Below, piece by piece: positions 1-7,848 of a stretch of DNA of 26,372 nt (positions within the stretch are counted from its first letter, which is position 1; every line of letters begins with the position of its first letter). This DNA is from UBA9554 sp038205135. GTDB taxonomy: Bacteria; Pseudomonadota; Alphaproteobacteria; Rhodobacterales; Rhodobacteraceae. Location: positions 1 to 26,372 of the forward strand of contig JBBRCF010000043.1 of assembly GCA_038205135.1 (NCBI GenBank), in the 5' to 3' direction. Below the pieces are notes generated by a model that was not told the DNA's origin, ran no database searches, and saw nothing but the letters and a program-made list of their open reading frames with translations. Position numbers and translations under genes: made by a program.

Positions 1-272
1 ATTTCGGTCAGTTCGGGATGGGCGGTGGCGGCTTCGTCCAGAAAACGTGTGACCTCGGGCAGGGTCAGATAGACCAGCGCGTCATTCACCGGCGAGCTGT
101 CGATGTAGCAATTCACACATGTGATGTTGCACAGCGTCCCGGTGTTGAACCACAGCGTTGTCAGGCCTGACAGGGCGACGGTCGCGCGCGGTTCGCCTTT
201 GGCGGTGCGGGCGGGATCCTGAAACTTTCCCGCATTCGCAACGGCCTCTGCGTCGCCCCATTGGTCCTTCAT
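1..272 (-). CDS. Radical SAM protein, N-terminal part (cut by window start)
   Basis: Reading the minus strand from an ATG at 272 gives 90 residues, open to the window edge. Residues 48-55 are CNITCVNC, the CxxxCxxC motif whose three cysteines hold the [4Fe-4S] cluster of radical SAM enzymes, followed by YIDSSP. The stretch before it (TTLWFNTGTLCN, from about 38) is a typical first beta strand of the SAM barrel. Upstream of the ATG on the minus strand is a GAGAG purine stretch that could serve as ribosome binding site. The gene diverges from zwf and shares the roughly 150-base spacer with it. The family resembles MoaA/PqqE-like radical SAM proteins, but the substrate cannot be named from this fragment. 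Confidence 0.85.
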   Translation of the reverse strand, partial: MKDQWGDAEAVANAGKFQDPARTAKGEPRATVALSGLTTLWFNTGTLCNITCVNCYIDSSPVNDALVYLTLPEVTRFLDEAATAHPELTE

Positions 273-420
273 GGTTCTGACTCTCTCAATCATTTCGCAG
301 TGTGACAGTAATTCCATCAGCACGGATACGAAAGAGGGCCCTATCCGCCATGACAGCATCGTGAAGCCCGTCATACGGCTGGACTTGCGCAGTGCGATTG
401 CGGCATTGAAGGGCGGACAA

Positions 421-1917
421 ATGGGGTGCGGCATGGACAAACCGAAATCGCGCGACACGGCCCCCCGTAACCTTGGGTCACGGGTGATCCCGGTCGAGGT
501 GTTCGATCTGGTGATTTTTGGCGGCACCGGCGATCTGGCACAGCGCAAGATCCTGCCGGCACTCTATCGCCGTTTCGTGGCCGGGCAGATCCCGGATGGC
601 ACGCGGTTGATCGGGGCGGCGCGATCGGACCATGATGCGTCCGGGTATCGCGCGGTGGTTGCCGCGGCACTGGCGGAACATGCGGGTGATATCGGAACGG
701 CCACGCTGCGCACGGCGTTTCTGGCGATGACCGATTATGTGACGGTGGATGCCATGGGCGACACCGGCTGGGCGGACCTTGCGGCGCGGATGACACCGGG
801 GCGGGTGCGGGCGTTCTATTTTTCGGTCGCGCCCGAACTGTTCGGCGCGTTGGCCCTGCGGTTGCACCAGCATGGTATGGCGGATGCGGCCGCACGCATC
901 GTGGTCGAAAAACCCTTTGGCCGCGATCTGCAGACCGCCGATGCGCTGAACCGCGATCTGGCCCAGCATTTCCAGGAAGCGCAGATTTACCGCATAGACC
1001 ATTATCTGGGCAAGGAAACCGTGCAGAACCTGATGGCGATCCGGTTCGGCAACATGCTGTTCGAGCCGTTGTGGAACGCGCAATACGTCGATCACATCCA
1101 GATCACCGTGGCCGAAACCGTGGGTGTGGCCGGGCGCGGCGACTATTATGACCGCGCGGGCGCGATGCGCGACATGGTACAAAACCACCTGATGCAGTTG
1201 CTGTGCCTGATCGCGATGGAACCGCCCGCGCGGTTCGAACCCAACGCGGTGCGCGACGAAAAGCTGAAGGTGATCCGGGCGCTGGACCCGGTGCCGCCCG
1301 GTGACATCGTGCGGGGGCAGTATCTGGCTGATGACGACACGCCGGGCTATGCCGATGACGTGCAAAACCCGGCCAGCCAAACCGAAAGCTTTGTGGCACT
1401 GCGGGTGCATGTGTCGAACTGGCGTTGGGCGGGCACGCCATTCTTCCTGCGTACCGGCAAACGGTTGCGCGCCCGGGCCAGCGAGATCGCCGTGGTGTTC
1501 AAGGAAACGCCGCATTCGATCTTTGGACCCGAGGCCGGACAGCATCGCAATATCCTGACCATCCGGTTGCAGCCGAACGAAGGCATCGATCTGGGCGTGA
1601 CAATCAAGGCCCCGGGGCCGGGCGGCATGCGGTTGGTCGATGTGCCGCTGGACATGACGTTTTCCGAGGCGCTTGGCCCCACCGCGGGCATAGCACCCGA
1701 TGCCTATGAACGGCTGATCATGGATGTCATCCGCGGCAACCAGACCTTGTTCATGCGCGGCGACGAGGTGGCGGCGGCCTGGGCCTGGACCGATCCGATC
1801 ATCGCGGGCTGGGACGGTGTGGCGCCGTTGCCCTATGACACTGGCAGCGCCGGCCCCGACGAGGCGCTGGCGCTGATGCACCGGGATGGCCGCCGCTGGC
1901 GCGAGATCCGGGTATGA
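421..1917 (+). CDS. zwf: Glucose-6-phosphate 1-dehydrogenase
   Basis: Oxidises glucose-6-phosphate to 6-phosphogluconolactone with NAD(P)+, the first committed step of the Entner-Doudoroff and oxidative pentose phosphate routes in the cytosol. With the start at 421 the protein has 498 residues, close to the family norm. The nucleotide-binding loop GGTGDLA is at 34-40, EKPFGRD at 163-169 and the substrate-binding RIDHYLGKE at 191-199. The frame is open upstream to an ATG at 271, but that would overlap the start of the divergent radical SAM gene and add 50 residues unlike the family. I chose 421 because GAAGGG lies seven bases upstream; ATG 433 is the alternative. The stop overlaps the pgl start (ATGA), so the two are probably translationally coupled. 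Confidence 0.96.
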   Translation: MGCGMDKPKSRDTAPRNLGSRVIPVEVFDLVIFGGTGDLAQRKILPALYRRFVAGQIPDGTRLIGAARSDHDASGYRAVVAAALAEHAGDIGTATLRTAFLAMTDYVTVDAMGDTGWADLAARMTPGRVRAFYFSVAPELFGALALRLHQHGMADAAARIVVEKPFGRDLQTADALNRDLAQHFQEAQIYRIDHYLGKETVQNLMAIRFGNMLFEPLWNAQYVDHIQITVAETVGVAGRGDYYDRAGAMRDMVQNHLMQLLCLIAMEPPARFEPNAVRDEKLKVIRALDPVPPGDIVRGQYLADDDTPGYADDVQNPASQTESFVALRVHVSNWRWAGTPFFLRTGKRLRARASEIAVVFKETPHSIFGPEAGQHRNILTIRLQPNEGIDLGVTIKAPGPGGMRLVDVPLDMTFSEALGPTAGIAPDAYERLIMDVIRGNQTLFMRGDEVAAAWAWTDPIIAGWDGVAPLPYDTGSAGPDEALALMHRDGRRWREIRV

Positions 1918-2597
1918 CGCGCCGTCCGCACATCACGGACTATGCCGATGCCGAAATGATGGTGCTGGATCTGGCGAACATCATCGCGGGCGAACTGGGC
2001 GGCGTGCTGGCCCACGAAGACCGCGCAACCTTGGTCGTGCCGGGCGGTACCACGCCCGGGCCGGTGTTCGATGTGCTGTCGGCGGCCGACATTGCCTGGG
2101 ACCGGGTCGATGTCATGCTGACCGATGAACGCTGGGTGCCCGAGGACGATCCGATGTCCAACGCCGCATTGGTGCGGCGGAGGTTGCTGACGGGGCGCGC
2201 GGCGGCGGCGGCATTCCTGCCGTTCTACACCGGCGCGCCGCACCCGGACGACACATTGGCCGAGGTCGAGACGATGCTGGTGCCGTATCTGCCGGCTGCA
2301 GTGGTGCTGTTGGGCATGGGAACGGACATGCACACGGCGTCGTTGTTTCCAGGGGCGGACGGGTTGGCCGACGCGCTGGACCCGGCTGCGCCGGTGCTGG
2401 CGGCCGTCCGCGTGCCGGGGCAGGACATCTGGCGCGTCACGCTGACGGCGCGGGTGCTGCGCGAGGCCCTTGCGGTGCATCTGATCGTCACCGGTGCGGA
2501 AAAGCGGCTGGCGCTGGACCGGGCGGCCGGGTTGACGCCGGAGATGGCGCCGGTTGCGGCGATATTGGATGTGGCGCAGGTGCATTGGGCGCCTTGA
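1914..2597 (+). CDS. pgl: 6-phosphogluconolactonase
   Basis: Hydrolyses 6-phosphogluconolactone, the zwf product, to 6-phosphogluconate. The 227-residue length is normal for the DevB/SOL family. Visible family motifs are PGGTTP at 43-48, TDERWVP at 70-76 and the signature GMGTDMHTASLFPG at 134-147. The start codon overlaps the zwf stop by four bases (ATGA) and has only a weak ribosome binding site, consistent with coupling to zwf. pgi follows after 24 bases, so zwf-pgl-pgi reads as one transcript. No 6-phosphogluconate dehydratase or KDPG aldolase gene is inside the window. Confidence 0.95.
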   Translation: MTRRPHITDYADAEMMVLDLANIIAGELGGVLAHEDRATLVVPGGTTPGPVFDVLSAADIAWDRVDVMLTDERWVPEDDPMSNAALVRRRLLTGRAAAAAFLPFYTGAPHPDDTLAEVETMLVPYLPAAVVLLGMGTDMHTASLFPGADGLADALDPAAPVLAAVRVPGQDIWRVTLTARVLREALAVHLIVTGAEKRLALDRAAGLTPEMAPVAAILDVAQVHWAP

Positions 2598-2621
2598 CGG
2601 GTTTCGAACGGAGTTTTCGGC

Positions 2622-4211
2622 ATGGATCTGGTTCGGCTGCGGGATTTGGCGCGACAGGCGCCGAAAATGTCGGCGCTTTTTACGAAAACTGACAGATTTG
2701 TGCAGTTTTCGGCGGCACATGACGGGCTATTGTTCGATTACTCCAAGACGCATTTGACGCTGGACGCACGTGATGCAGTGTTGGCGATGATCGCGGACAC
2801 CGGTCTGGCGGCGGCGCGCGCTGCGATGTTCGCGGGCGACCGGATCAATGCCACCGAGGGGCGCGCCGTGCTGCATGTGGCGCTGCGGGCGCGCGATGCT
2901 GCGGTGATCCCGCTGGACGGACAGGATGTGATGCCGGCGGTGCGCGCGACGCGGGCGCGGATGGCAGTGCTGGCGGACGCGGTCCGTAGCGGCGATTTTG
3001 GCGGGCCCGGGGGCGCGTTCACCGATGTGGTCAACATCGGCATCGGCGGGTCGGACCTGGGTCCGGTGATGGCGGTCGCTGCACTGGCCCCCTATCATGA
3101 CGGGCCACGGGTGCATTTTGTGTCGAATGTCGATGGCGCGCATCTGACCGATACGCTGCGCGGGCTGGACCCCGCACGGACGCTGGTCATCGTGGCGTCC
3201 AAGACCTTTACCACCATCGAGACGATGACCAATGCCGCGTCTGCCCGCGATTGGATGGCGGCGCGCGTCGCAGATCCTTCGGCGCAATTCGTGGCGCTGT
3301 CGTCGGCCACGGGCAGGGCCGCCGATTTCGGCATCCCGGGCGAACGCGTGTTCGGGTTCGAGGATTGGGTCGGCGGGCGCTATTCGGTCTGGGGTCCGAT
3401 CGGGTTGTCGGTGATGCTGGCCATCGGGCCGGACCGTTTTGACGAATTTCTGGCCGGAGCCGCCAGCATGGACGCGCATTTCCGCGACGCGCCTCTGGCT
3501 GAAAACCTGCCGGTGCTGTTGGCGATGACCGGGTTGTGGCACCATCAGGGGATGCGGCACGCGACGCGCGCAGTGATCCCCTATGACCAGCGGCTGGCGC
3601 GGCTGCCCGCCTATCTGCAGCAACTGGAAATGGAATCGAATGGCAAGGGCGTGACGATGGACGGCGCAGCCGTTGCCGCCGCTGTCGCGCCGGTAATCTG
3701 GGGCGAACCCGGCACCAACGGGCAGCACGCGTTCTTTCAGCTGATCCATCAGGGCGCGCAGGTGGTTCCCGTCGAATTCTTGATCGCCGCCGAAGGGCAC
3801 GAGCCGCATCTGGCGCATCATCACCGGCTGTTGGTGGCCAATTGTCTGGCGCAGTCGCAAGCCTTGATGCGGGGTCGCAGTCTGAACGAGGCGCGCGCCA
3901 TGCTGGCGGGGCGCTATGGCGCGGACGATCTGGAAAGTCAGGCGCACCAACGGGTGTTCCCGGGCGAACGGCCGTCTGTCACGCTGGCCTATGACCAGCT
4001 GACACCGCGGCGGTTGGGGCAGATCGTGGCGCTGTACGAACACCGCACCTTTGTCGAAGGCGTGGTGATGGGAATCAATTCGTTCGACCAATGGGGCGTG
4101 GAACTTGGCAAGGAACTGGCCACCGCGCTGGGGCCGGTGATCGATGGCCGCCAGGGGTTGGACGGGCAAGACGGATCGACGGCGGGGCTGGTGACGTTCT
4201 TGCGGCGTTGA
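2622..4211 (+). CDS. pgi: Glucose-6-phosphate isomerase
   Basis: Interconverts glucose-6-phosphate and fructose-6-phosphate in the cytosol. In an Entner-Doudoroff organism it mainly returns fructose-6-P to the zwf branch, which fits its place as third gene behind zwf and pgl. The 529 residues show GIGGSDLGP (140-148), the sugar-phosphate-binding SKTFTT (193-198), QLEMESNGK (334-342, containing the catalytic Glu338), GEPGTNGQHAFFQ (361-373, His369) and, near the C terminus, the NSFDQWGVELGK signature with the active-site Lys. A CGGAG ribosome binding site stands eight bases before the ATG. The TGA stop directly abuts the tpiA stop on the other strand with no spacer. Confidence 0.97.
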   Translation: MDLVRLRDLARQAPKMSALFTKTDRFVQFSAAHDGLLFDYSKTHLTLDARDAVLAMIADTGLAAARAAMFAGDRINATEGRAVLHVALRARDAAVIPLDGQDVMPAVRATRARMAVLADAVRSGDFGGPGGAFTDVVNIGIGGSDLGPVMAVAALAPYHDGPRVHFVSNVDGAHLTDTLRGLDPARTLVIVASKTFTTIETMTNAASARDWMAARVADPSAQFVALSSATGRAADFGIPGERVFGFEDWVGGRYSVWGPIGLSVMLAIGPDRFDEFLAGAASMDAHFRDAPLAENLPVLLAMTGLWHHQGMRHATRAVIPYDQRLARLPAYLQQLEMESNGKGVTMDGAAVAAAVAPVIWGEPGTNGQHAFFQLIHQGAQVVPVEFLIAAEGHEPHLAHHHRLLVANCLAQSQALMRGRSLNEARAMLAGRYGADDLESQAHQRVFPGERPSVTLAYDQLTPRRLGQIVALYEHRTFVEGVVMGINSFDQWGVELGKELATALGPVIDGRQGLDGQDGSTAGLVTFLRR

Positions 4212-4964
4212 TCAGACCGCGTGTTCCAGCGCCATGATGATGGACAAGAAATCGTCGGCGTTCAGGCTGGCGCCGCCCACCAGTGCGCCATCCACGTTCG
4301 ACACGCCAAAGATGCCCGCGCAATTTTCGGGTTTCACCGACCCGCCGTACAACAGCCGCACCGCGCGCCCGACGCCGGGGCCGAACCGGCGTTCCAGACG
4401 CGCGCGGATGAAATCATGCACCTCGCCGATCTGTTCCAGCGTTGGGGTCAGGCCGGACCCGATGGCCCAGACCGGTTCATAGGCCACCACCAGATTGGCC
4501 CCGTTCGACGTGTCGGGGATCGACGCCGACAACTGTCCGTCGATGATGTCGAGTGTGTTCAAAGCCTGTCGCTGAGCCAGGCTTTCGCCCAGACAGACCA
4601 CGGCGGTCAGCCCGGTCTGATGCACGCGGCGGGCCTTGGCGCGGACCACCTCGCTGTCTTCGTGGTGGGCGTGGCGGCGTTCGGAATGACCCAAGATGAC
4701 GGTAGTGGCCCCGGTATCGCGGATCATCGCGGCCGAGATGTTGCCGGTATGCGCGCCGTCGGCCTCGGTATGGCAATCCTGCGCGCCGATGGTGAGGGGA
4801 TGGCCGGCGGCGCGGATCGCCGCATCATGCAGCAGGGTGGCGGGCAGGCACAGCATGGTTTCGATGCGCGGCGCGGGGTGCAGCGCCAGCAGGCGGTCAA
4901 GCTGCGCCAAATCGGCGCGCATCCCGTTCATCTTCCAATTGCCTGCGGCAAGTTTCCGGCGCAT
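4212..4964 (-). CDS. tpiA: Triosephosphate isomerase
   Basis: Interconverts dihydroxyacetone phosphate and glyceraldehyde-3-phosphate in lower glycolysis and gluconeogenesis. From ATG 4964 the protein has 250 residues starting MRRKLAAGNWKMNG, with Asn9 and Lys11 of the active site. LGHSERR at 91-97 carries the electrophilic His93, AYEPVWAIGSG at 161-171 carries the catalytic base Glu163, and YGGSV at 206-210 is the phosphate-binding loop. The frame is open upstream to an ATG at 4994, but the extra ten residues (MMPAKHGECG) lie outside the family, so the shorter start is preferred. It lies downstream of sufA on the same strand after about 120 bases and ends tail to tail with pgi. Confidence 0.97.
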   Translation of the reverse strand: MRRKLAAGNWKMNGMRADLAQLDRLLALHPAPRIETMLCLPATLLHDAAIRAAGHPLTIGAQDCHTEADGAHTGNISAAMIRDTGATTVILGHSERRHAHHEDSEVVRAKARRVHQTGLTAVVCLGESLAQRQALNTLDIIDGQLSASIPDTSNGANLVVAYEPVWAIGSGLTPTLEQIGEVHDFIRARLERRFGPGVGRAVRLLYGGSVKPENCAGIFGVSNVDGALVGGASLNADDFLSIIMALEHAV

Positions 4965-5083
4965 CCCGCATTCTCCATGTTTCGCCGGCATCACGACGGA
5001 GGCGCATCATGGCGGTTATCGTCAGAGCGTCAACCCGGCGTGGGCCTTGCCGCGCCAAATGGTTGTGCCGTCCCGTGGTGATC

Positions 5084-5461
5084 TTAGCCGGCCTTGCCGT
5101 CCGATGCCTCGGGGTCGTCCTTGAACTTGATCGATTCGCCGCACCCGCAGCTTTCCGCCACATTGGGGTTGTTGAACCGGAACCCGGCGTCCAGCAGCGT
5201 GCTGGCATAGTCGATTTCGGTGCCGATCAGGAACATCTGCGCCATCGGCGCGATCATCACCCGCGCGCCGTCCTGTTCCACGACCGCGTCCATCGGGCCG
5301 GCGTCGCGGGCGAATTCCATGGTGTATTCCATGCCCGCGCAACCACCCTTCTTGATGCCGACGCGCAGGCCGGCCGCATGGTCGCGGTCCATCAACACCT
5401 TGATGCGGGTGATGGCGGCGGGGGTCAGGGTTACGGCGGCCTTGCCGGGTATGCCAAACAT
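5084..5461 (-). CDS. sufA: HesB/IscA/SufA-family iron-sulfur assembly protein
   Basis: A-type carrier protein that receives or delivers Fe-S clusters in the cytosol. The 125 residues carry the three conserved cysteines of the family: Cys41 in KKGGCAGMEY and Cys105/Cys107 in the C-terminal SCGCGES. Beta-rich segments such as AGLRVGIKKGG precede the first cysteine as expected. It lies 49 bases behind sufT on the same strand, so SUF-type assembly (SufA) is likelier than ErpA or IscA. The family is hard to subdivide by eye, and the symbol rests partly on that neighbour. The core sufBCDS genes are not in the window. Confidence 0.88.
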   Translation of the reverse strand: MFGIPGKAAVTLTPAAITRIKVLMDRDHAAGLRVGIKKGGCAGMEYTMEFARDAGPMDAVVEQDGARVMIAPMAQMFLIGTEIDYASTLLDAGFRFNNPNVAESCGCGESIKFKDDPEASDGKAG

Positions 5462-5510
5462 CGGGGTCTCCTTCAGTTGCCGACAGGCCTGTCGCCGCCG
5501 GCCAGTGCCG

Positions 5511-5873
5511 TTACATAAAGCCCAGTTCCAGCCGCGCCTCGTCGGACATCATATCCATGCCCCATTGCGGTTCCCAGGTCAGATCCACATCCACATGTTT
5601 CACACCCGGCACGACATTGACGGCGTCCGCGACCCAGCCCGGCATTTCGCCGGCAACGGGGCAGCCCGGCGCGGTCAGCGACATGATGATGCGCACGGCG
5701 TTTTCGGGATCGATCTCGATGGTGTAGACCAGCCCCAGATCGTGGATGTTCACCGGGATTTCGGGGTCATAGACCGTGCGACAGGCCTCGACGACTGCGT
5801 CGTACAACGGATGATCGGTCGACGACGGCTTGATCAGCGGTGTGCCTTCCAGCGGCTCGGTTGCTTGGTTCAT
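5511..5873 (-). CDS. sufT: SUF system Fe-S assembly protein SufT (DUF59/MIP18 family)
   Basis: A small DUF59 (MIP18/PaaD-like) protein implicated in maturing Fe-S proteins. Of the 120 residues, 36-50 form the family signature DPEIPVNIHDLGLVY and 67-72 form TAPGCP with the conserved Cys71. A hydrophilic N-terminal extension of about 20 residues and the C-terminal WGMDMMSDEARLELG tail match the SUF-associated branch of DUF59 rather than PaaD of phenylacetate degradation; no paa genes are near. It precedes sufA on the minus strand. SufT's exact biochemical step is not settled, and the call rests on motif and neighbour. Confidence 0.87.
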   Translation of the reverse strand: MNQATEPLEGTPLIKPSSTDHPLYDAVVEACRTVYDPEIPVNIHDLGLVYTIEIDPENAVRIIMSLTAPGCPVAGEMPGWVADAVNVVPGVKHVDVDLTWEPQWGMDMMSDEARLELGFM

Positions 5874-5956
5874 GTTGGCCTCACGGAGTTCCTGACCGAA
5901 GATATAGGGAATAGCCGGGCCAAAGTCCAGCCGGGTGCCGCCCCGGTTCTGGGCGA

Positions 5957-6730
5957 TCAGTAAAGCCGCTGTGTTTCGCGCTCCAGACGCGCCGGATCCA
6001 TGAAATGGTCAATCATCACCGGCGTCGCCAGCGCATAGGCCGCGTCCAGTGGCAGGTTCAGATGGGCGTCCAGCGCCGCCTTGCCGGCCATGATCGGGCC
6101 GGGGTTGCGGGTGGCCAGGGTGGTGGCAAAGGTCTGCGTGGCCAGCGCCAGCACGTCGGGGGCCATGACGCGGGTCGCAAGCCCTGTGCGCAGGGCCCAC
6201 TCCGCGCCCAGTGGTTCGCCCGACAGCGCCAGGTCCATCACCGCGCCGCGCGCGATGGCGCGGGATACGCCGACGGCGGGGGTGGTGCAGAAGCCGCCAT
6301 TGGTGACGCCCGGCAGGGCAAACGTGGCGCGGTCGGACACGAACCGCAAATCGCAACTGGCCATCAGTTGCAGGCCCGCCGCTGTGGCGATGCCGTCCAC
6401 CATGGCGATGGTGGGTTTCGGAAACCGTGCCAGCCGCAGCATCATCGCGGCACAGGCGTCAAACAGCCCGGCAAGATACGCGCGGCCCTGATCCGGGTCG
6501 GCGCGGTGGCGGGCGATTTCCTTGAGGTCATGGCCCGCGCAAAAGATATGCCCGGGCGCGGTGATCACCAGCATGCGGGTGTCAGGATCATTCGCCGCCC
6601 GGTCCAGCGCCGCATGGACGGCGGCGATCATCGGCGATGACAGCGGATGCGCGCGCCCGTTCAACAGCGTCAGGGTGCGGACGCCTGCGGTGACGTCCTC
6701 GGCCAGAAGGTCAGGGGTGTGGTCGGTCAT
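5957..6730 (-). CDS. Enoyl-CoA hydratase/isomerase family protein (ECHDC3-like)
   Basis: A 257-residue crotonase-fold protein. FCAGHDL at 63-69 and GIATAAG at 113-119 supply the backbone amides of the oxyanion hole that binds the acyl-CoA thioester. The segment FALPGVTNGGFCTTPA at 137-152 resembles the ECHDC3 branch. The two catalytic glutamates of classical hydratases (Glu144 and Glu164 of the rat enzyme) align by eye with Gly141 and Asp166, so ordinary enoyl-CoA hydration is doubtful and the real reaction is unknown. AGGA before the ATG on the minus strand is a fair ribosome binding site. It lies 83 bases upstream of sufT on the same strand; cotranscription is possible but not shown. Confidence 0.88.
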   Translation of the reverse strand: MTDHTPDLLAEDVTAGVRTLTLLNGRAHPLSSPMIAAVHAALDRAANDPDTRMLVITAPGHIFCAGHDLKEIARHRADPDQGRAYLAGLFDACAAMMLRLARFPKPTIAMVDGIATAAGLQLMASCDLRFVSDRATFALPGVTNGGFCTTPAVGVSRAIARGAVMDLALSGEPLGAEWALRTGLATRVMAPDVLALATQTFATTLATRNPGPIMAGKAALDAHLNLPLDAAYALATPVMIDHFMDPARLERETQRLY

Positions 6731-6979
6731 GTGGTCCTCGCTGTCGGCAGTCTGCGCTGGCGATGGCGGCGGATCAAGCGGGGCTTTGGCGCGGCCTGAT
6801 CTGCCTGCCTGTCGGCCCCGTGCGTCGATTGGCGCATGCTGCGCCAGTTTGATGGGGCCAATTCACTGGGGAATAAGTGCCTTTTGCAAACCCGACGCTT
6901 TGCATACGCCCCGGTTATCCGCCATTGCCACAAACCTTGATTGGCGCCTGTATCTGTCACGACCTAACGTTGGGGACAA

Positions 6980-7713
6980 ATGCACGAGGCGACAGCTGTA
7001 CGGCTTCCCACACATCCTGCTGGCAATTCTGATTGTCCTTTCGTCTGGCGCGCAAGTCTCTGCTGGGTCAGAATCCGTACGAAGCCAGACCTATGATCCA
7101 ACGATCACGTGCTGTGGTGAAACGCTGCAGTGCGGATGATCGGAACGGATCGGAACGGCAACATCGCAAGCGAAGTGATTCTGAACCTGCCATACAAGGA
7201 CCACTGGTGGGGGGTAGGTCTTGGCTGCGATAGGCAGCTGATATATGCTGATTGCCTTCCCGAACCTATAACCACCGACGAAAGACGTATTCAGATTTCC
7301 ATAGAGAGGCGACAAACCCGATCGGATTTCCCAAAGGACTATGGGAATTGAGGATCCTCTCGTACTCAAGCCTTGAAAAAGTGCTGTAGTTTCACACGAA
7401 GCTGGTTGAGAGCGTCGAGGAGAAAAGTGTGGACCTCGAGAATGGGTTTCGCTGGCTTAGGAAAACATGGGAAACTCAAGGTGACTTGGCGGTAGCCAAC
7501 GGTGGATACCTGTTTCCGGAATTTCACCGCTCGCCGACTGGCACACGGGTCATCCGTGGTTGCGCGGGTTGGATTTGCCAATCTGATTATCCCATGACAG
7601 ACAATTTGTGGGTTTTTTTTGAGTTTTGGAATATAATCCCTTATTCGGATTGGGTTGAACATGACTGCGAAGTGCAACGTGTCTTGAAATCCTTGCAGGT
7701 GGAGCAAGAATGA
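6980..7713 (+). pseudogene. Probable decayed gene for a secreted protein of about 240 residues
   Basis: The plus strand can be read as one protein if a few lesions are allowed. Frame A (from about 6984) encodes a Sec-type signal peptide, RRQLYGFPHILLAILIVLSS followed by GAQVSAG, and stops at 7137-7139. Frame B takes over within 7121-7136 (MIGTDRNGNIASEVILNLPY and on) and stops at 7349-7351. Frame C is open from 7252 and continues with PKGLWELRILSYSSLEKVL, then a TAG at 7387-7389, then FHTKLVESVEEKSVDLENGF and on to the TGA at 7711. The only ATG near the start (6980) is in another frame from the signal peptide. A and B are rich in charged and aromatic residues, unlike shadow frames. Base composition here is near 50% G+C. 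I do not recognise the family. Two or three independent small genes are the alternative. Confidence 0.45.
7429..7713 (+). CDS. Hypothetical 94-residue protein, alternative reading of the decayed gene's 3' part
   Basis: This is the longest intact open frame in the AT-richer stretch, starting at a GTG preceded by GAGGAG at 7417-7422 with a six-base spacer, so it could be translated by itself. The product is acidic-aromatic with many Trp and Phe (for example DNLWVFFEFWNIIPYSDW) and three cysteines, and it has no signal peptide or membrane helix. A run of eight T at 7613-7620 lies inside the frame and is prone to slippage. The same frame is open upstream to 7390, where only a TAG separates it from further coherent sequence, so I favour it being the C-terminal remnant of the larger decayed gene. 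No family recognised. Confidence 0.35.
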   Translation: MDLENGFRWLRKTWETQGDLAVANGGYLFPEFHRSPTGTRVIRGCAGWICQSDYPMTDNLWVFFEFWNIIPYSDWVEHDCEVQRVLKSLQVEQE

Positions 7714-7848
7714 CTCAGTGTATTCACTGAGCAACAGTGAAACGAAGTGCGGTTAATTTTTTCTGTATTCACCATGCGTCTGAGTGAATAATCCTGCGCA
7801 AGAAGGGTACATGACACAGGGGTATTGCGCAGTTTTGCAGAAATACCC
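7714..7848. repeat. Cluster of inverted repeats between the decayed gene and tgt
   Basis: Directly after the stop at 7713 comes a perfect hairpin, CTCAGTG (7714-7720), loop TATT, CACTGAG (7725-7731). TATTCAC (7766-7772) pairs with GTGAATA (7784-7790). CTGCGCAA (7794-7801) pairs with TTGCGCAG (7825-7832), which is followed by TTTT. GGGTATT (7820-7826) pairs with AATACCC (7842-7848). The last two share bases 7825-7826 and cannot both form fully. They may terminate transcription of the upstream remnant or shape the tgt leader. From 7849 to 7997 I see no gene and no clear promoter. Confidence 0.6.

Noticed and set aside
271..420. Longer zwf start at ATG 271
   Set aside because: It would overlap the divergent radical SAM start codon and add 50 residues that do not look like G6PDH; ATG 421 has a good ribosome binding site.
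478..1881. 467-codon open frame on the minus strand opposite zwf
   Set aside because: Low-complexity Arg/His/Gln/Pro-rich translation typical of the antisense shadow of a high-GC gene; zwf on the plus strand has all family motifs.
2727..4169. 480-codon open frame on the minus strand opposite pgi
   Set aside because: Shadow of pgi with no domain signal and Arg/His/Gln-rich composition.
6727..6960. 77-codon minus-strand frame upstream of the enoyl-CoA hydratase
   Set aside because: It overlaps the hydratase start, has an Arg/Gln-rich tail and no recognisable domain; more likely the upstream leader.
7366..7734. 122-codon minus-strand frame opposite the decayed gene
   Set aside because: It has no better start or ribosome binding site, while the plus-strand frames join into a protein with a signal peptide. 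Not excluded completely.
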